Shown here in pieces: positions 60,070 to 64,000 of a stretch of 64,000 bases of DNA. The notes under the pieces were generated by a model. The model was not told the origin of the DNA, did not search any database, and saw nothing but the letters and a program-made list of their open reading frames with translations. Within the stretch, counting starts at the first letter, position 1. Every line of letters starts with the position of its first letter. The DNA comes from Limnoperna fortunei. Its lineage: Eukaryota > Mollusca > Bivalvia > Mytilida > Modiolidae. Location of the stretch: contig OX104123.1 in NCBI GenBank assembly GCA_944474755.1, forward strand, positions 63,419,898-63,483,897, written 5' to 3'. A program made the position numbers and the translations under genes.

Positions 60070-61079
60070 GTAAAGATGCTGAAATGCTTCAATTATCAAG
60101 ATTCTAACAAAATATAGCTGAAATACGTTTCCTTGGATATTAATAAATCATTGTAATCGAATCGGTAACAAATAAATAATACATGTCATTAAACAGTTAG
60201 AGTCAAAGATCTTTCCAGATTGAGTGAAACCAGTAAAGAAGTTATGAATATAGAAGAAATAATAACATTAGATAAATTTAAAGTAGGTTAAATAATATTT
60301 AGAAATAGTGATGTCTTTGTATTGCATACTTTTTGGGTTGTTCGACTCCATAGCTGACTTTCTGCAATCTCAGACCTACATGTATCTTCTTTAAATAAAT
60401 TTTACGACATTTTGACTTGTGTTCATATGTTTAGTTTAGTTTGGATACATTTTATTTATAGAACTGCTACAAAATGGGATAAGACACAAGTACATCGTAC
60501 GTATAAGTATGGACATATAATAATAATAAACTGAAAAATACAAAGATGAATGACAGAACAAAAAAATATATACACAATATATGTATGCCGAAATTCTCTT
60601 AGATTTTTTCAATAAATTCAAAAACATATGTAAAAATCATTTGATTTTATTTTGAAATAAACCTCCATTTCCGTTCAGAAGTAATTTTAATTTAATGGTT
60701 CAGTAGGGATAAAAGTGTTTAACTTTTTCAACAAGGCTTTTCTTGGTGCATTATATTTGGGACATTAAAAAAAAGAAATGGTAAACTGTCCCATTATATA
60801 GAAGCCGCAATGACATTATGGGCTGTTTGCATTATTTAAAAAAAAGGCATCGCAACTCATTTGGGTCAGAAATATATTTTTAGTTTTTGAGCAGCAAAGC
60901 TAAAGAATGAAGGTACATTATTTTTTTTTTGTTTCAGATAATCTTTGAATTTCGAGACGGAATCTATGTGCCTCGTAGCTAGGTCTGATTGATTTCATAG
61001 ATTTACATAAGATGATCTACATGTAGTTAACAAAAGTCTTCAAAATGGTAAAATAAAGTCATTTCCAATTCGTAGGGGA
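60070..61079. other. Gene-free stretch
   Basis: AT-rich with long A and T runs; nothing recognisable. The 3' end of the CR1/Jockey-like relic may extend a short way into its right side. Confidence 0.4.
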
Positions 61080-61321
61080 CTAGTGGTGCTCCGAACGGCA
61101 GGCGAAACTAATGTATTTAAAAATGGCGGTGTTGTTCGTTAACCATTGAATAAAACATTTCAAGTTTTCTTTTCCTTCTATATTTAAAAGTTTTCCATAC
61201 GATTTCGCAATTAAGATGTTCTTTTTTGTAAAAATAGGCAGCCCCGTTACAATTCTCGCAGCATCTAGTGGAATGTTTCTTAACATGTTAGAATACATAG
61301 CCCCAAAGTTATAGCATACTT

Positions 61322-61584
61322 GTTTGTTTGTTTGATGGTATTTAACGCCACTTTCAGCAATTTTTCAGCTATATCATGGCGTCCAGTTTTTATTGGGGGA
61401 GGAAGCCGGAGTACCCGGAGAAAACCCCCGACCTGCGGTAGGAAAACTGGCAATCCTTGTCAATTAAGATTGGGGTCGAGTACACCCTGCCTGCAGTGAG
61501 AATCGAACCCGCAATCTCAGTGTTGACAGACCACGTGATCAATAGTAGACGAATTACCTTGACCACTCGGCCACCGAGGCCCCC
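61322..61584 (-). mobile_element. tRNA-derived SINE with 12 bp target duplication
   Basis: The most complete SINE here. TATAGCATACTT flanks it at 61310-61321 and 61585-61596. It splits the coding text of the CR1/Jockey-like relic between EYACEVCY and NFGAMYS. A box, B box, GTTAAATACCATC-type end and AAACAAACA tail are present. Confidence 0.95.
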
Positions 61585-61799
61585 TATAGCATACTTCACA
61601 GGCATACTCCAAAATAGGGCGAATATATACTAAATACAATGTTTTAAAGTACATATAGAGATCTGAGTTTTCAATATGTATAATGCATTTTTCGTCGTGA
61701 ATTAAAGAAATAACTAGATGTTTCTGGTTGTTTACGATAGTAATATTTTGATTATTTAAGGGAAATTGAAGATTGGGAATTTCCCTGTTGGATGAAGGT

Positions 61800-62060
61800 A
61801 ATTACAAAATACCGAACACTGATGAAACTGTCAAAAAACGACAAGCCACAACCAACAACCAACATAAATCAACTACAGCAATATTCTGATTTGTTACAGG
61901 CATTTCAAAAGGAAATGGTGGGTTAAACCGTGTTTTATGGCATACCAAACCTCCCGCTTCCATTACTGTGGAATGTGAGTTGGTTAATTGATTAAAAAAG
62001 ATGAGTATCATATACCACTAGTCACAAATAGATGTATCAAACAATTATCGTAGCACCTTC
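61800..62060. repeat. Dispersed repeat inserted in the CR1/Jockey-like relic
   Basis: It shares text order with 15660-15940: GATGAAACTGTCAAAAAACG, ACAGGCATTTCAAAAGGAAA, TTTATGGCATACCAAACCTC, CCCGCTTCCATTACTGTGG, GTGAGTTGGTTAATTGATT and ATACCACTAGTCACAA. Confidence 0.75.
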
Positions 62061-62739
62061 ACTGTTCACTGAATTCAAAATTGGGAAAACTATCTGCAGC
62101 CATATTTCGAACGAGAATATGTTTCGACAAGGAAGTTGTATCTATAGTAAAACTTAATAAAGGCGCAGACGAGTCGTTTTTTATTGTAAGCTTGGTTTAT
62201 AAGTTTATCCCGACAAAATATGTGACGTTTGCAAAAATTAGAATACTCGCTGCAAGCTCTTGCAAACCTGATCGTTTGTCGTAAATTCTTGTGCTAAGTT
62301 TTTGTTGGGATATCATTAATATCTCTTTTTTGTTGGGATTGAAACTCATAAGCTATGTTCTGGACCATTGATTTAATTCAGTAAGATCATGATCGATGAC
62401 GTAAAGCATCCGATTCAATCTGACCAAGAACAAGCAAATGAATTCACGTCTGCAAACAGTCTTGTCATGGAAATCAATTTTTAGAGATATCATTTATATA
62501 TATATAATAAATAATAAGGCCCAGAACTGATCCTTGGGGTACTTTAACTAAAATAGAACAAAGTGTCGAAACTGCTTTTTTAGTGTTAGACTGGCGTCTT
62601 CCATTGAAATAGCTTTTAAACCAGTGCAAACGATTTGTTTTTTTTTCATACGATTTCATTTTATGTAAAAGACCTTTATGCAAGACTTTGTCAAAAGCCT
62701 TCGATAAATCAGTTAATTTCACTTTTCTCTGTTGTTTAA

Positions 62740-62890
62740 TCCGTCTAATATGCTATTATCAAATTGGTTTATATTGGGTTTGGATTGCTCTCTTTCTGTT
62801 TTTGTGTTGTGTTTGTCTTTATCCTGATTTGTAACTGTCCCTTGACTTTTGACTCTTGTTGTTCGGTCGGTTTTCTTTGCTATTTTTCTA
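62740..62890 (+). repeat. Tail repeat shared with 46735-46830
   Basis: TTTTTGTGTTGTGTTTGTCT, TTATCCTGATTTGTAACTGT, CCCTTGACTTTTGACTCTTG and TTCGGTCGG match 46735-46830 with few changes. Here no reverse transcriptase precedes it on the same strand. Confidence 0.75.
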
Positions 62891-62999
62891 ATAGTTAGTG
62901 AAGTTCGGTATTCGGGACTAAAATCGAATGGACATTTATATAAAAGATTGTTAACAGCCCAATTATTGTAAATATTTTAAATAATTTTCAACATTTTAC

Positions 63000-63790
63000 G
63001 CAAAATGGCATCAATCATCAATGTTGACGACTAATGGGCAATAACTCCTTCAATAAGTCGTCGTACAACTTCAATTGAATGGAGAGTTTTGTAGAGCTTT
63101 CAAGGCTGAAAAAAGGATCTTCTTGGTTTTTCTAGTATCTGTTATACTTTTGAACTATAAGCCATAAATTGTAATTTGACCCTTCCCTGTTCTATATGTA
63201 GCCATGGTGGCCATGTGGTTAATCTGTAGCCATAGTTTGTGCAAACTTGAAAGAGAACATTTGACTGATGATGTGTACATAGTTGCTAAGCAGTCGTTTC
63301 AGTGGTTTCATAGGAACCGATTTTAAAATATCAATTAAAAAGGATTAAATACAGTTCAAGGGGAATAACTCTTAACAGTTATTCAGACAATCTTGATCCT
63401 AATGCCATTTTTTGGTATCTCTCATAGAGCATAGCAATTAAGCCATGCTAACTTTATCTCTAGTTTTAATAACTTTAAATATTTTGAGACAACAATGGCA
63501 AAAATAATTTCGACAAATAAAAGGCATTAACTGCAATGAACCGTCACTACTTCGACAAAATGAAGGGTTTTGTAGAGCTTTTGATATAAAAGAAGGAAAA
63601 TCTCTTTGCAACGCAAAAACTATAGTTTGCCCTTTCCCTGTTATATTATTAGCCGAGATGTCCATGTTGGTTGTTCTGATGCCATGATTTGTGCAAACTT
63701 GTAGAGGACATTTTACTGATGATGTGCAAAGTTTTTGGTTTTGGAGGTGATTTTTAAAGTTAACGACGACGACGACGAAGAACGCCAAAT
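63000..63790. repeat. Two diverged tandem copies of a ~430 bp dispersed repeat
   Basis: The words TTTTGTAGAGCTTT, CCCTTCCCTGTT or CCCTTTCCCTGTT, GTTTGTGCAAACTTG or GATTTGTGCAAACTTG and TTACTGATGATGTG occur in the same order at about 63080-63275 and 63570-63730. The second copy is followed by a GACGACGACGACG run. Non-coding. The remaining 210 bases show nothing further. Confidence 0.7.
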
Positions 63791-64000
63791 GTCAATGGCT
63801 CACCGACACATCGGGTCAGGAGCTACCAATGGGTTTCATTTTATTGTTTTTCCCGAGATTCCTTTTGTGCTATGTTTTGTTTATTCTTACGCTTTCCGGC
63901 TTTGGTACATTTTGAGATCTAGGTGGGTTTCTGTAACTGATTTTGCAGCTTTAAAATTGCAATGACTATTGATGAGATTTATAATGATAAAACACTGTGT

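Larger units (their letters stand above)
61080..62722 (-). mobile_element. CR1/Jockey-like LINE reverse-transcriptase relic
   Basis: On the minus strand, from the right: DLSKAFDKVLHKGLLHKMKS, WFKSYFNGRRQS, VPQGSVLGLIIYYIYINDIS (62722-62474); MTRLFADVNS, where the FADD motif has lost its second aspartate; LNRMLYVIDHDLTELNQWS; MSFNPNKKEILMISQQKLST (to about 62300). After a repeat insertion, NLQFPLNNQNITIVNNQKHL (about 61770), TLYLVYIRPILEYACEVCYN (about 61640), then past a SINE, NIPLDAARIVTGLPIF (61280-61230). Several frameshifts; dead. Clade is by motif style only. Confidence 0.85.

Overview
The window is AT-rich eukaryotic nuclear DNA with short exons, GT-AG introns, TATA-type promoters and many retroelement relics. 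The mix of repeats suggests a bivalve mollusc, probably a mussel-like species: a tRNA-derived SINE with a conserved mollusc-type body, DIRS-like tyrosine-recombinase retroelements, I/Nimb-like LINEs, and short dispersed repeats starting TTGATTGATTG. This assignment is inference from repeat content. No bacterial-style operons, rRNA, tRNA genes or CRISPR arrays are seen.

The only intact protein-coding genes I can support are a minus-strand family of small secreted peptides (76-81 aa). Their exon coordinates had to be worked out by hand because every coding exon is 145 bp or shorter. Each gene has a TATA box and short non-coding first exon, a signal-peptide exon, a core exon carrying a CX3C-X11-CX3C cysteine frame, and a tiny last exon of 5-10 codons. 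Four distinct paralogues are present: gene 1 (4006-6454, duplicated exactly at 20319-22767), gene 2 (32561-33692, with an orphan last exon at 16253-16280), gene 3 (39399-41583) and gene 4 (56163-57978). I do not recognise the family by name. The predicted mature peptides are acidic, carry three conserved histidines, and look like two helices held together by two disulfides. This cluster is the best candidate here for an undescribed system.

Layout. Positions 1-16403 and 16637-32711 are two nearly identical tandem copies of a ~16.1 kb unit; by eye I saw 7 substitutions and 3 homopolymer-length differences. Each copy starts in an array of ~555 bp tandem repeats and carries gene 1, SINE and LINE relics, a decayed DIRS element and the last exon of gene 2. 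The join between copies (16404-16636) is an inverted piece of the 555 bp repeat with a near-perfect AT-centred hairpin. Only the second copy continues into a complete gene 2. From 32.7 to 44 kb lie genes 2 and 3 among diverged repeats. 44558-48565 is a 4.0 kb element with ~480 bp terminal inverted repeats and a 5 bp target duplication; inside it are a Penelope-like reverse-transcriptase relic and two palindromic modules. 50.99-54.46 kb is an I/Nimb-like LINE that has lost its endonuclease region and is interrupted by a SINE with a clear target-site duplication. Gene 4 follows with its introns full of repeats, then a tandem array that includes three tRNA-like A-box repeats, and a CR1/Jockey-like reverse-transcriptase relic (61.08-62.72 kb) also broken by a SINE.

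The genes all point the same way, share intron phases and promoter design, and appear to have spread by tandem duplication in a repeat-rich neighbourhood. The 16 kb duplication is either the latest such event or an assembly artefact seeded by the 555 bp repeats.
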